From CAYUZU01 sp964448675 (GTDB lineage: Bacteria > Planctomycetota > Phycisphaerae > UBA1845 > Fen-1342): DNA of 64,000 bases. Shown here one piece after another: positions 8,753 through 17,760 of the stretch. The stretch spans positions 186,001 through 250,000 of the forward strand of contig CAYUZU010000002.1 of assembly GCA_964448675.1 (NCBI GenBank). The letters are read 5' to 3'. Each line of letters starts with the position of its first letter. Positions within the stretch are counted from its first letter, which is position 1. The notes under the pieces are model-generated. The model saw only the letters and a program-made list of their open reading frames with translations. It was not told where the DNA came from and made no database searches. Both the position numbers and the translations under genes were made by a program.

Positions 8753-8930
8753 GCTTGGCGGCCCGACGCCGCGCAGCATTGAGCAGCCTCCATCCCGGAC
8801 AATCGCATTAACGGACCGGCATGTCGCCGAAGCGACAATTGTGCGCCTGCGACGGCGGCGCGTTCGCGCAGCGCTACAATGAGAGACGGGTCGAAGGTGA
8901 ACCCTTTCAATATTGCAGGAGATTGCTGTC

Positions 8931-9662
8931 GTGCCGGCTGTCATCACGCATCAACTCAGCCCGCTACAGGTCGCCGCGTTTCATCGCGAAGGCTACCTCG
9001 CGCTCGACTGTATTTCGCCGCCGGAAGACGTCGCGCGCATCAAGCAGACTCTCGACGAGCTCTTCGCGCGGCACCGTGAGCTGCCCGCCGAGCACGCGTA
9101 CGAGCTGGGTTCGAAGAAGGACCGCAGCGAGGTGCCCGTCATTCCGCAGATCATCGCACCGGAGAAGCTCGCGCCGGAACTGCTGGACACGGCGTACTAC
9201 CGCAATGCACGAGCCGTTTCGGAGCAGCTGCTCGGCGCGGATTGCAGCTTCCAGGGTGGCCACGCGATCTACAAGCCGCCGCACAACCAGAAAGAAACCC
9301 CCTGGCACCAGGACCAGGCCTACTGGAAGCCGGGAATCAAGACGTTCAGCGCGAACTTCTGGATGCCGCTACTGGATTGCCCGGTGGAGAACGGCTGCAT
9401 GTGGTTCGTGCCGCGCAGCCACCTGGGCGACCTGTTGCCGCACCGTCCCGCTGGCAACGATCCCAACATGCACACGCTCGAGACGGTCGAGGCCGACACG
9501 CGTGACGCGATCGCCTGCCCGCTCAGCGCTGGCGGCTGCACGATTCACACGCTCAAGACGCTGCATTATGCCGGACCGAACAACAGCGACCACCTGCGGC
9601 CGGCCTACATCCTGACGTTTGGTTACGAGTGGTCGACGGACGAGGCGCCGCGCGGCGCCTGA
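8931..9662 (+). CDS. Phytanoyl-CoA dioxygenase (PhyH) family protein
   Basis: This is a 243-residue Fe(II)/2-oxoglutarate-dependent oxygenase of the PhyH family. The double-stranded beta-helix ligands are visible as H-x-D in WHQDQAYW, the distal His in GGCTIHTLKTLHYAGPN, and an Arg shortly after (HLRPAY) that would bind 2-oxoglutarate. The GTG start at 8931 is chosen because CAGGAG lies nine bases upstream; a TTG at 8913 overlaps that site and is less likely. The substrate is unknown. It is followed on the same strand by a sugar isomerase and a second PhyH protein, so a small-molecule oxidative pathway is likely (inference). Confidence 0.9.
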   Translation: MPAVITHQLSPLQVAAFHREGYLALDCISPPEDVARIKQTLDELFARHRELPAEHAYELGSKKDRSEVPVIPQIIAPEKLAPELLDTAYYRNARAVSEQLLGADCSFQGGHAIYKPPHNQKETPWHQDQAYWKPGIKTFSANFWMPLLDCPVENGCMWFVPRSHLGDLLPHRPAGNDPNMHTLETVEADTRDAIACPLSAGGCTIHTLKTLHYAGPNNSDHLRPAYILTFGYEWSTDEAPRGA

Positions 9663-9711
9663 GCACAGTCAGCGGCCGGCCGCGCGGCCGCCGGCGAGGG
9701 AGAACGAACCG

Positions 9712-10515
9712 ATGCAGGTGAAGTACTTTGTCTCGTTCTGGGGTTTCATCGATTCACCCGCGACGGTCGCGGAATACGACCGCAAGCTCGGCCAGGCCAG
9801 GGCCGCGGGTTTTGACGGCGTCGAGGGCGGCCCGCCCGAGATCGACGCCACCGCGTGGTGCGAGCTCTTGGACAAGCACGGCATGGAATACCTGGGCATG
9901 ATCTTCCCGTTCAAGCCGGCGGAGTTCCCGGAGCAGTACAACGCGATTCTGCCGTATCGGCCGTTCATGCTGTGCGTGCACAGCGGTCGCGATCGCATGT
10001 CGTTCGAGGAGGGCTGCGACTTCCTCGATACGGCATTGCGTGTCGAGGCCGACGGTGAACTGCCGATTGCACACGAGATTCACCGCGGCCGGCTGTTCTG
10101 CAATCCCTGGCAGACGGTGCGCTACATCGAGCGTTTCGACCAGCTCAAGTTCTGCGCGGATTTCTCGCACTTCGTCACCGTGTGCGAGTCCTTGCTCGAC
10201 GATCACGTCGGCGACCTCATCGAGCCGATCATCCAGCGCTCGATCCACATTCACGGGCGCGTCGGTCACGAGGAGGGCCCGCAAGTGCCCGATCCGCGCG
10301 CCCCGGAGTGGGCCCGACACGTCGCGACGCACGAGGCGTGGTGGGACCGCATCTACCAGGCACGCCAGGCCGACGGCACGAAGGTGCTGCCGTTCGACCC
10401 CGAATTCGGCGCGGGACCGTATATCGCCCAGCAGCCGTATACGCGCATGCCCGTCGTCGACCTGTGGGAAATCCGCCAATGGATGATGCAGCGCATGAAG
10501 AAACGCTGGAGCTGA
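9712..10515 (+). CDS. Sugar phosphate isomerase/epimerase-like TIM-barrel protein
   Basis: This 267-residue protein resembles the xylose-isomerase-like TIM barrel (AP endonuclease 2 fold) family. Visible strand and ligand segments are GFDGVEGGPPEID, MLCVHSGRD, IAHEIHRGR (Glu and His ligands), LKFCADFSHF (Asp and His ligands) and IHIHGRVGHEEGPQ. These are the expected metal-site positions of the family. It starts at ATG 9712 with GAGGGAG about ten bases upstream, 49 bp after the first PhyH gene. It probably isomerises or epimerises a sugar or inositol derivative in the cytoplasm. Placement between two PhyH oxygenases suggests they act on one compound. Confidence 0.85.
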   Translation: MQVKYFVSFWGFIDSPATVAEYDRKLGQARAAGFDGVEGGPPEIDATAWCELLDKHGMEYLGMIFPFKPAEFPEQYNAILPYRPFMLCVHSGRDRMSFEEGCDFLDTALRVEADGELPIAHEIHRGRLFCNPWQTVRYIERFDQLKFCADFSHFVTVCESLLDDHVGDLIEPIIQRSIHIHGRVGHEEGPQVPDPRAPEWARHVATHEAWWDRIYQARQADGTKVLPFDPEFGAGPYIAQQPYTRMPVVDLWEIRQWMMQRMKKRWS

Positions 10516-10637
10516 ACAAGATGGCGTTGCACGCCCGCACGAATGCACGGCGCGCAGCGCCGTGACACGCCGGTACGGACCGGCGCGAACACGAAAGACC
10601 ACCAGGAAGCGCCAGAAACCGCCAGGAGCGAACCTGT

Positions 10638-11540
10638 ATGCTGAGCCAGAATGAACTGAGGACCTTCGATCAGCAGGGCTTGCTGCACATGCCCGGGCTG
10701 CTCGCCGGCGCGGAGCTCGCCGCCCTGCAGCAGGCGACCGATCGCCTGCAGGCGGACGCCCTGGCCAAGCTGGAGCAGCCGGCCTACCTCGAGACGGTCA
10801 AGCGCGAGAGCCGGCACTGGATCGAGCACCCGCAGGATCATTACGTCTTCCGCGAGACGCCCGGGGGCCGCATCACGTTTCACCGCGTGGAGCGCATGTT
10901 CACGCAGGGGCCGCTCTTCGTGCAGACGGCCGTCAATTCGCGCCTGCTGACGCACGCGTGGCAGGTGCTGCAGCGGCCGTTCTGGCCGCGCGGCGGCTCG
11001 CTCGTCGTCAAGCTGCCGCACGAAGGCGCCGAGGTGCGCTGGCACCAGGACATCCCTTATCTCTATTGGTCCAGCGGCGGTCACACGAGCCAGGGGCGCC
11101 CCGCGACACACCCGATCCCCAACTTCACGACCGACATCTATTTGGATCCCTCCACCGAGGACAACGGCTGCCTGTGGGCCATCCCCGGCACGCACACCGA
11201 GGGGACGGTCGACGTCGACAAGATGGTCGCCGAGCACGGCTTCCAGTTGCCCGGTGCGGTGCCGCTGACCGCGGCGCCGGGCGACGTGATGTTCCACCAC
11301 GTGGCGGTCGTGCACGGGTCGCCGGAGAACCGCGCTCCGTCGCGCCGGCGCACGTTCTACATCCACTACCTGTGTGACGAGACGGTGCAGGACGCCTACG
11401 GCGACTGGCCCGACCTGATGCCGCCGGACGAAGCGCAGGCGTTCTGGGGCGCCGCGTTACGCGAGCGCCAGGCCCAGCAGAAAGACAACGAAGGCGTGCT
11501 GGCGTTCAAGGTGACGCCGGCGGGCTTCATGCCGGCGTAG
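10638..11540 (+). CDS. Phytanoyl-CoA dioxygenase (PhyH) family protein, second copy
   Basis: This is a 300-residue Fe(II)/2-oxoglutarate oxygenase with the PhyH H-x-D motif in VRWHQDIPYLYW, the distal His in DVMFHHVAVVHGSPENR and a downstream Arg-rich strand (SRRRTFYIHYL). It is longer than, and quite diverged from, the PhyH protein encoded at 8931-9662, so this is not a simple recent duplication. The start at ATG 10638 has CAGGAG ten bases upstream. A 7-bp perfect hairpin at 10568-10585 lies in the gap before it but has no U-tract. The substrate is unknown. Confidence 0.9.
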   Translation: MLSQNELRTFDQQGLLHMPGLLAGAELAALQQATDRLQADALAKLEQPAYLETVKRESRHWIEHPQDHYVFRETPGGRITFHRVERMFTQGPLFVQTAVNSRLLTHAWQVLQRPFWPRGGSLVVKLPHEGAEVRWHQDIPYLYWSSGGHTSQGRPATHPIPNFTTDIYLDPSTEDNGCLWAIPGTHTEGTVDVDKMVAEHGFQLPGAVPLTAAPGDVMFHHVAVVHGSPENRAPSRRRTFYIHYLCDETVQDAYGDWPDLMPPDEAQAFWGAALRERQAQQKDNEGVLAFKVTPAGFMPA

Positions 11541-11555
11541 CAGGCGTTGCAGCCG

Positions 11556-11978
11556 TCAGGGGCGCTGGTAGACCGCGTGCTGGCGCAGGCGGGTGGCGCG
11601 CTCGACGACGTCCGCAATGGTCGGCTTCTCGGCCGGCGCGAGTTGGTACACCGGCAGGACGTGCTCGTCGCGAATCGTCGTGGGCACGAGCACCTCGGCC
11701 ACGAAGTCGATCGGCGGCCACTGGTACCACGGCCGCTCGAAGCGGTGGTGGGTTTTGAGCGTCTCGTAGCCGGGCTTGCGAATGATCAGGTCGTAGTCGC
11801 CGTACCAGGTGAACGAGAATTCCACCGGGCTGACGCCGACCTCCTCGTCGTTGACCGTCACGATGGCACCGGGCGGATCGGTCTCGATACGGGCCGTTCG
11901 CTCGACACAGCCCCCGACCACCACGAGCGCCAGCACGGCGCCCGCCACGCCACATCCGAATAACCCGTTTCGCTTCAT
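11556..11978 (-). CDS. PEGA-domain lipoprotein
   Basis: This 140-residue protein starts with MKRNGLFGC, a hydrophobic stretch and the lipobox VVGGC, marking it as a lipoprotein. The following segment, RIETDPPGAIVTVNDEEVG followed by SPVEFSFTWYGDYDLIIRKPGY, is a classic PEGA repeat, a surface or envelope beta-sandwich module. The start at 11978 overlaps the stop of the upstream phosphodiesterase as ATGA, so the two are translationally coupled. The C-terminal 50 residues are not recognisable. The open frame extends upstream to 12167, but that extension lies in the neighbouring gene and lacks any export signal. Confidence 0.85.
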   Translation of the reverse strand: MKRNGLFGCGVAGAVLALVVVGGCVERTARIETDPPGAIVTVNDEEVGVSPVEFSFTWYGDYDLIIRKPGYETLKTHHRFERPWYQWPPIDFVAEVLVPTTIRDEHVLPVYQLAPAEKPTIADVVERATRLRQHAVYQRP

Positions 11979-12454
11979 GTCGGTATCTCGATCCATTCGA
12001 CGTCGTAGGTTTGCAGGTCCAGGATGGCGGCCGACGCCCGCCCGCTGACCCAGCCGCAGCACTCGCCGGGGTTGAGCAGCAGCTTGCCGGTCTGCCGCTT
12101 CGCGCCGGCTTCGTGCGTGTGGCCGGTAATGATGATGTCGGCCCGGGCGATATCCTCGTCGCGGCACCAGTCGAGTGCATGGTGCATGAGCACCTGCCGC
12201 CCGTCCAGCGCGAGACGCAGCGGCCCACCGGTAATCTGCGGCAGCACCTTGCGCAGCCCGTCGTGCTCGCCATCGTTGTTACCGAAGATCACGTGCACCG
12301 TGCCGTCAAACGCCGCCAGCCGCTTGGCCGCGAACGGCGCGACGATATCGCCGGCGTGGAGCACGGTCGTGAGGCCCGCGTCGGCGAATCGATCGAGCGC
12401 GGCCTGCAGTGTCGGCAGCCGATCGTGTGTATCCGACATGACGCCAATGCGCAT
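11975..12454 (-). CDS. YfcE/MJ0936-type metallophosphoesterase
   Basis: This 159-residue cytoplasmic phosphodiesterase has all the metal-binding motifs intact: SDTHD (residues 7-11), HAGD, GNND, MHH and GHTH. This contrasts with the altered set in the larger secreted homologue at 6035-7858. Members of this family hydrolyse small phosphodiesters in vitro; the biological substrate is generally unknown. It is the first gene of a two-gene unit with the PEGA lipoprotein (ATGA overlap). It has no signal peptide. Confidence 0.92.
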   Translation of the reverse strand: MRIGVMSDTHDRLPTLQAALDRFADAGLTTVLHAGDIVAPFAAKRLAAFDGTVHVIFGNNDGEHDGLRKVLPQITGGPLRLALDGRQVLMHHALDWCRDEDIARADIIITGHTHEAGAKRQTGKLLLNPGECCGWVSGRASAAILDLQTYDVEWIEIPT

Positions 12455-12904
12455 CGCTGGCCTCCATTCACGGCGCGGCTCTGCCGCCGAACGTCCGCGA
12501 TTCTATCTGACCGGCGTCCGGCCGTCACCACCGAGCCGCGGCTCGCCCGTCGCGATTATGAGCGCCTAGACCACCGCCGGCGACCCGCCGCCGGAGATTA
12601 TTTTGCGCCCCGGCGCCACGCGCGCTCGCGCGTGCATTGTAGAAGTGCCCGCACGGCGCCGGCGGCAGGCCCGATAGCCCGTCGCGCAAGCCTTGCCGCG
12701 CGCGTCTGACGCGGGTTGTTTGCGGACCGGCCGGCCTGTTTCCGATAGCGCGGCGCAGGTCGGTCCCATCCTCGGACGGAGCGTCCCGTTCGCCGGCAGC
12801 GGCGCGCACGTCCGGTTTCTGCGCGTCGTGCCGCAGATCAAGTGCCCGCAAGCCACAGACGAATACATGACGGTCGCTGACACCATTCGAGGTGAGGTAA
12901 CGTC
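12455..12904 (+). other. Intergenic region between divergent genes
   Basis: This 450-bp stretch separates the leftward phosphodiesterase from the rightward PilZ genes, so it should hold both promoters. I see no convincing gene. A GC-rich inverted repeat at 12617-12634 (CACGCGC, loop GCTC, GCGCGTG) has no U-tract. A good Shine-Dalgarno (GAGGTGAGG) sits just before the ATG at 12905. Confidence 0.5.
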
Positions 12905-13660
12905 ATGGGAGCGCTCTGTCTGACACGCCGGCGCGTGCAGCTCGACTTGCTGGCCGAGCTCTGCGACCGCCGTCAGCGCGCCCGCATCGCGTTCGATGGC
13001 AACGCCACCCCCAACCAGTCGATCGAGACGCGTTTTCTCGAATTCGGGGACAGCGCTCTCTACATGGCCTGGCCCGCGGTGGGTGTATCGGAGCCGCTGC
13101 GCACCGGAGCCGATGTGCACGTGTTTTTCGAGACCAACGGCGAGCGCCTGGCGTTCTCTGCCGTGACCGCCGGCCGCACCATCAGCACCCGCGGTCCGCA
13201 GGGGGCCGTGTCCGCCTGGGCGCTCAGCATCCCGCTTTGCATCGAGCGGCGCCAACAGCGCGAGTACTATCGCGTCTCGCTGGCCGACCTCGGGCCGGTC
13301 AACGTCCGCTTCACCAGCGTGCAGGATCCCGAGCACCAGTTCGACGCGAGCCTCACGAATGTCTCGGGCGGCGGGCTCGGCTGTGCGGCGGCGGCGGATC
13401 AGGCCGTGGGCGCCCAGCCCCGGCAGCTTTACTGGACGCGCTTTGCGCTACCCGAAGACGACGCGACGTTCGAGTTTGTCGTGCAGCTCGTCCATGCCCG
13501 TCGCGTCGCGCCGGGCGAGTCCGTCGTGCTCGGCTGCATGTTCCAGCCCGGCGACGACCCAACGACCTATCGCGAGCAGCTGCGGCGTATTGAACACTTT
13601 GTAGCGAACCGGCAGCGCGCCAAGCTGGGACGTGCCCACCTGCACGGCGGAGGTATCTGA
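12905..13660 (+). CDS. PilZ-domain protein (first of three)
   Basis: This 251-residue protein has a YcgR-like N-terminal beta domain (about 1-110) and a C-terminal PilZ domain. The c-di-GMP signature is present in both parts: the arginine cluster ERRQQREYYRV (residues about 114-124) and NVSGGGLGC (D/NxSxxG type). PilZ domains bind cyclic di-GMP and transmit it to motility, secretion or polysaccharide machinery (family knowledge). GAGGTGAGG precedes the ATG. The next PilZ gene begins three bases after its stop. Confidence 0.87.
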   Translation: MGALCLTRRRVQLDLLAELCDRRQRARIAFDGNATPNQSIETRFLEFGDSALYMAWPAVGVSEPLRTGADVHVFFETNGERLAFSAVTAGRTISTRGPQGAVSAWALSIPLCIERRQQREYYRVSLADLGPVNVRFTSVQDPEHQFDASLTNVSGGGLGCAAAADQAVGAQPRQLYWTRFALPEDDATFEFVVQLVHARRVAPGESVVLGCMFQPGDDPTTYREQLRRIEHFVANRQRAKLGRAHLHGGGI

Positions 13661-13663
13661 ATC

Positions 13664-14386
13664 ATGCTCGTAACCCTCGACCTGACGACCCGGCAGACCA
13701 CCCGGGTCCTCGAGCAGGCCGTTCAGAACAAGGCCAAGCTCGAGGTCGACCCCCGGCCCGAGTTTCTCGAGACGCCGCTGTGGTGTGCCATCGAGCGCCG
13801 CGAGCAGGACCTGCTCGTGGTCAACGTGCTCGACGTGGATGATGACACGTCCTTCGTGCGGCTGATCGGCGCCATGTGCGACGTGCGCACGATCCTGTCA
13901 GAGCAGCTCTACCTGTTCTCGACCGTGATCGTGGATGCGCTGGAGAACACGGCGCCGAAGCGCTTGTCGCTGGCAATCCCCGAGGCCATCCAGGTCGCCA
14001 ATCGGCGTCGCTTCACGCGCAAGTCCCCCACCGAGCCCGTGCCGGTTCGCCTGACGATCCCGGGCGTGCCGCAGCCCGCGGTCGGCAGCCTGGGCAACAT
14101 CAGCCGCAACGGCCTGGGGTGCCGCGTGTCGCGCAAGGAGCTGGACGATGCGCTGTTCATCGGCGACCAGGCCCAGCTCGAGTTCGTGCTGCCGTGGATC
14201 AACCAGATCTACGCGCTGACGGCGGAGATCTGCACCAAGAACACCTGTCACGATGCCGACCAGATGCTGGTGGGTTTCGAGTTCATCGCCAACGACGCGG
14301 CCTCTCGTGCCACCCTGGAACTGCTGCGCGTTGCTCTCGACAACGAGACCGAACGCCTGATAGAGACGGACGGTGATCGCCTATGA
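13664..14386 (+). CDS. PilZ-domain protein (second of three)
   Basis: This 240-residue protein has the same two-part layout as its upstream neighbour. The arginine motif reads ANRRRFTRKSP (residues about 112-122) and is followed by NISRNGLGC, both consistent with c-di-GMP binding. Its N-terminal half is different enough from the flanking copies that the three are old paralogues rather than fresh duplicates. It is tightly packed: three bases after the first gene, and its stop overlaps the start of the third as ATGA. Confidence 0.85.
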   Translation: MLVTLDLTTRQTTRVLEQAVQNKAKLEVDPRPEFLETPLWCAIERREQDLLVVNVLDVDDDTSFVRLIGAMCDVRTILSEQLYLFSTVIVDALENTAPKRLSLAIPEAIQVANRRRFTRKSPTEPVPVRLTIPGVPQPAVGSLGNISRNGLGCRVSRKELDDALFIGDQAQLEFVLPWINQIYALTAEICTKNTCHDADQMLVGFEFIANDAASRATLELLRVALDNETERLIETDGDRL

Positions 14387-15180
14387 AACCCCGCAGAGTC
14401 CTCGCTTCGCGCGACGCCACCGAGATCTTCGACCGCGCCGTACAGGAGCGTGCCCTCGCCGTCATCACGCTGCAGAACGGCACGAGCTGGGTTACCTTCA
14501 AGTCGAGGTTCCTGGAGCGCGACGCCAATCAGCGCTTCTTCGTGCTCGACTACGCCGCCCCCAACGGCGAACAGCTGCCACCGCTGGCCCCCGGGCAGTA
14601 CGTCGGCATCAGCTTCCGCCAGAAGAGCCGCAAGGTGCTCTTCGCGACCGTGGTCGAGGCCAAGGGCCACTTCGTGCTGGACGACCAGTCGTCCGTCACC
14701 GCCATCCGCTATCGCTGGCCCGAGAGCATGACCGAGCTGCAACGCCGCGCCTACTACCGCACGCCCGTCCCCGCCGACATGAAGCTGGCTGTGAGCATGT
14801 GGCCCGGCGGCATCGCCGCCCGCGGTCAGGCACAGTCGTCGGCCCTGCAGGTGGTCACCGGCGACCTGGGCGACATCTCCTGCGGCGGCTGCCTGGTACG
14901 CACCAACCCGGGCGCGACGTCGACCTGGGCCGATGACGATCTGCTCGGGGCGGAAATCGAGCTGCCGGACGGCCGCGCGCCGATCCTTCTCGATGTGCGT
15001 TATCGCGGTATGCGGCAGGACGAGCACGGCGTGCCCGGCGCCGCGTTGCAGTTCATGGGGCTCGAGCTCACGCCGGATGGGCGGCTCGTGTTGCAGCGCC
15101 TCGCGCAATCCGTGCAGCGGCTGCACCGGCTGGGCATCGCCGGCGGCCGGCAGCGCTGGGACACGCGGCAGCAGTTCTAG
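14383..15180 (+). CDS. PilZ-domain protein (third of three)
   Basis: This 265-residue protein starts inside the stop of the second gene (ATGA). The N-terminal domain (about 1-115) is beta-rich. The PilZ arginine motif is LQRRAYYRTP (residues about 118-127), followed by DISCGGCLV in place of the usual D/NxSxxGxG, so the last Gly of the motif is Cys. c-di-GMP binding is therefore likely but less certain than for the other two. The region between the two motifs is longer than in the sister proteins. Confidence 0.82.
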   Translation: MKPRRVLASRDATEIFDRAVQERALAVITLQNGTSWVTFKSRFLERDANQRFFVLDYAAPNGEQLPPLAPGQYVGISFRQKSRKVLFATVVEAKGHFVLDDQSSVTAIRYRWPESMTELQRRAYYRTPVPADMKLAVSMWPGGIAARGQAQSSALQVVTGDLGDISCGGCLVRTNPGATSTWADDDLLGAEIELPDGRAPILLDVRYRGMRQDEHGVPGAALQFMGLELTPDGRLVLQRLAQSVQRLHRLGIAGGRQRWDTRQQF

Positions 15181-15228
15181 CGCGCCGTCGCTCACTCGCC
15201 GGCCGCGGCCACACGAGTCTGCAACACG

Positions 15229-16455
15229 CTACTCTTCGGCGTGTCCGAATACCTCGCCCCACTGGGCCGGCAACCCCAGCGGGTCAGCGCAGGCCTCCGT
15301 GATCAGCGGCATCGTCGTACAGACGACGGTCGGGTCGCGACGGTGCTGCAGCCGCGTCACGATCGCGCGCGCAATGTCCCGCTGCTGCCGATCGTCGCTC
15401 TCGAAACACGGAAGCAAATACGGAATGACCTCCGGCCCGAATCGGAACAGCGCCGGCGCGGCCGTCTTGGCGTTGCCGTAGACCTCGTCGTCGCGCAGGT
15501 TCGCGATGAGGATGGGTGCGGCCGCGTCAATCAGCGAATCCAGATCACAATGTCCGGCGAGCACCGCGGCCACTGTCCGCTGTTGCCGGTCGTCCGAGCG
15601 CAGCGCCGAAGACAGCAGCGGCTCGATCCGGTGGGGGAAACGCAGCAGGTAGTCTCGCGCCGCGCGTGCATCGAAAAAATCGAACCACACACGCCTGACT
15701 TCGTCATGTCGCAGGTCTTCGACACAGGCCGCCAGAAGCGCGTCGGAGGGCTCATCCGGGCACATCCCGCGCAGCAGGTGCGCCGCAATCGTCCGTGACT
15801 GCTCATCGCCCGCGGCGAGTTCGCGCTCCAACGCGTGCCGCGCGGTTTGCCCGGCCGTTTGACCGAGCGATTCCAGCAAGTCGTATGCTCGATCCGCATT
15901 CCCGCGCACGTCGTCGTCACGCAGATCCCCGATCAGACTGGGCACGAGCAAACGCACAGACACCGGATCGATCCACGTCCGATTCGACCAGATGCGGCCG
16001 TACAGCTCCGAACGCATGGCGCGCGGCTGCCACGACTTCCCCAGGTACTCCGACCCCACGAGCACGACGGTCGGGACGGCCGGCGACCAGCTTCCGTACC
16101 GCACCCACGGCACGCCGAAGCACACGCCGGCCAGTGCCGTCAACGCAACCCCCGCCGCCAAAGGCCGCCAGCGGCGCCCGTCACGCAGCCGCTGGTGCGC
16201 TGCGCTCGTGGTCCCGCACTCCGGACACCGAACCACACCATCTTCTTGCTCGGGCAACCCCGTCAAGTTGTACCAGCAGCCGTGCCGAACGAACCAACGC
16301 CGCGGGTCGGCCAGCCGCAATACGCTCCCGGGCGGCCCCGGGCAGTGGATCGGCTGCGACCGCGGCCGCGTGCGCAGCCGTGCGACCACCAGCGCGGCCG
16401 CCGCAAGCAGCAGCAGCAATGTGCCCCAGCCGTAGAGTTCAACAATCCCGGCCAT
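15229..16455 (-). CDS. Membrane protein with zinc-ribbon-like motif and HEAT-like repeats
   Basis: This 408-residue protein has an N-terminal hydrophobic helix (residues about 10-26), a short cytoplasmic stretch with CPECG and HC-x-P motifs suggesting a small zinc ribbon, then a second hydrophobic helix (about 97-116). The rest is helical repeats each containing a D-D-x-V/Q-x-x-x-A type turn: LRDDDVRGNA, LRHDEVRRVW, RSDDRQQRTVAAVLAG, LRDDEVYGNA, ESDDRQQRDIARAI. This is a HEAT-like array. It lies 42 bp downstream of pheA on the same strand. Function unknown. Confidence 0.7.
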   Translation of the reverse strand: MAGIVELYGWGTLLLLLAAAALVVARLRTRPRSQPIHCPGPPGSVLRLADPRRWFVRHGCWYNLTGLPEQEDGVVRCPECGTTSAAHQRLRDGRRWRPLAAGVALTALAGVCFGVPWVRYGSWSPAVPTVVLVGSEYLGKSWQPRAMRSELYGRIWSNRTWIDPVSVRLLVPSLIGDLRDDDVRGNADRAYDLLESLGQTAGQTARHALERELAAGDEQSRTIAAHLLRGMCPDEPSDALLAACVEDLRHDEVRRVWFDFFDARAARDYLLRFPHRIEPLLSSALRSDDRQQRTVAAVLAGHCDLDSLIDAAAPILIANLRDDEVYGNAKTAAPALFRFGPEVIPYLLPCFESDDRQQRDIARAIVTRLQHRRDPTVVCTTMPLITEACADPLGLPAQWGEVFGHAEE

Positions 16456-16497
16456 CCGACATCACCCCACCTGTTCCCGCCACCACCGCCGCCCTCC

Positions 16498-17592
16498 TCA
16501 AATCACCTCTTCCGCCCGCGGAAACGACCCCAATACCGTCAGGTGCGCGCAGAAGTCCCGCGCCGCGTTCACCGCCCGTGCCATCGGCTCGTCCTCGATG
16601 TGCCCCTCGGCGTCCATGAAGAAGAAGTACTCCCAGTTCCGCCGTCGGCTCGGCCGCGACGTGATCATCGTCAGGTTGATCTGCTCGGCACGGAAGACAT
16701 CCAGCACGTCCGCCAGCGCTCCCACGTGGTGACTCGTCGCGAACATCACCGCCGTCTTGTCGTTGCCGGTGCGCTGCGCCGCGTGCCGGCTGAGCACGAA
16801 GAACCGCGTGAGGTTGTCCGGGCTGTCCTCGATCCGCTCGCGCTGCAACGGCAGGTCATACAGCTCCGCCGCCAGCTTGCTGCCGATCGCTGCCGCGTTG
16901 GGCTCCGTTGCGGCCAGTTCCGCCGCCCGGCTCGTGCTCGCCACGGGAATCGTCCTGTCGAGCAGCCCCGTCTCCAGCAGCCACTGCTTGCACTGGTCGA
17001 ATACTTCCGGCTTGGAATAGACCCGCTCGATCTGCGCAAACGGCGTGCGCGACAGCAGGTTATGATGAATGTGCAGCAGAATCTCGGCACACACCTTGAG
17101 CCGGCTCTCGGCGAACGAATCGAGTGTGTCCACGATACCCCCTCCCCGAGAGTTCTCCACCGGCACCACGCCAAAGTCAACGTGCTCGCGGGCGACCTCG
17201 TCAAAGATCGCGGCGATGTCGGTGACCGGCTCGTACTCGACCGACGCGCCGAACTTGCCGCTCGCCGCCAAGTGCGAGAAACTGCCACGCGGACCGAGAA
17301 AGGCGATCCGCAGCGGCCGCTCCAGCAGAAACGACCCGCTCATCAACTCGCGATAGATCGCCACCAGCACGCGGTCCGGGAACGGGCCCGGGTTCCGCTG
17401 CCGCAGCTTCTTCAGGATCTCGCTCTCGCGGTCGGCGGCGTAGATCGGCGTGCCCTCGACGGCCTTGATCCTGCCGATCTCGGCTGCCACGCGGCCACGC
17501 TCACTGATCGCGGTGATGATCTGCTGGTCGAGCTCATCGATCCGCTGGCGGCACTCGGCGAGGCGCCGGCCCAGGTCTTCTCGTTCGTCCAT
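16498..17592 (-). CDS. pheA: Bifunctional chorismate mutase / prephenate dehydratase
   Basis: This P-protein converts chorismate to prephenate and then to phenylpyruvate in phenylalanine synthesis. The 364 residues contain, in order: an AroQ-type chorismate mutase helix bundle (about 8-90, with RIDELDQQIITAISERG and YAADRESEILKKL); prephenate dehydratase (about 95-275, with FLGPRGSFSHLAA, GVVPVENSRGGGIVDTLD and the catalytic-region DNLTRFFVL); and an ACT regulatory domain (about 285-364, GALADVLDVF and TSRPSRRRNWEYFFF where ESRP is usual). The layout implies feedback by phenylalanine. The length is normal for the family. Confidence 0.95.
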   Translation of the reverse strand: MDEREDLGRRLAECRQRIDELDQQIITAISERGRVAAEIGRIKAVEGTPIYAADRESEILKKLRQRNPGPFPDRVLVAIYRELMSGSFLLERPLRIAFLGPRGSFSHLAASGKFGASVEYEPVTDIAAIFDEVAREHVDFGVVPVENSRGGGIVDTLDSFAESRLKVCAEILLHIHHNLLSRTPFAQIERVYSKPEVFDQCKQWLLETGLLDRTIPVASTSRAAELAATEPNAAAIGSKLAAELYDLPLQRERIEDSPDNLTRFFVLSRHAAQRTGNDKTAVMFATSHHVGALADVLDVFRAEQINLTMITSRPSRRRNWEYFFFMDAEGHIEDEPMARAVNAARDFCAHLTVLGSFPRAEEVI

Positions 17593-17760
17593 AACGCACC
17601 CGTCTTTCTTTCGCGGCGGTGCTCATGCCGGGGGTGGCGGACGGCGGCTCTCGCCTGGCGACGGCTGACGGCGGGTGGTCATGACCATCTGCCCCGCGGC
17701 CCCAACGTCCACGCCGGCCCCATTTTGCAATCGGCCGATCGCCGATATGATAAGCGGAGT

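Noticed and set aside
10568..10585. Terminator before the second PhyH gene
   Set aside because: Only a 7-bp stem without a U-tract, inside what looks like a cluster that is co-transcribed.
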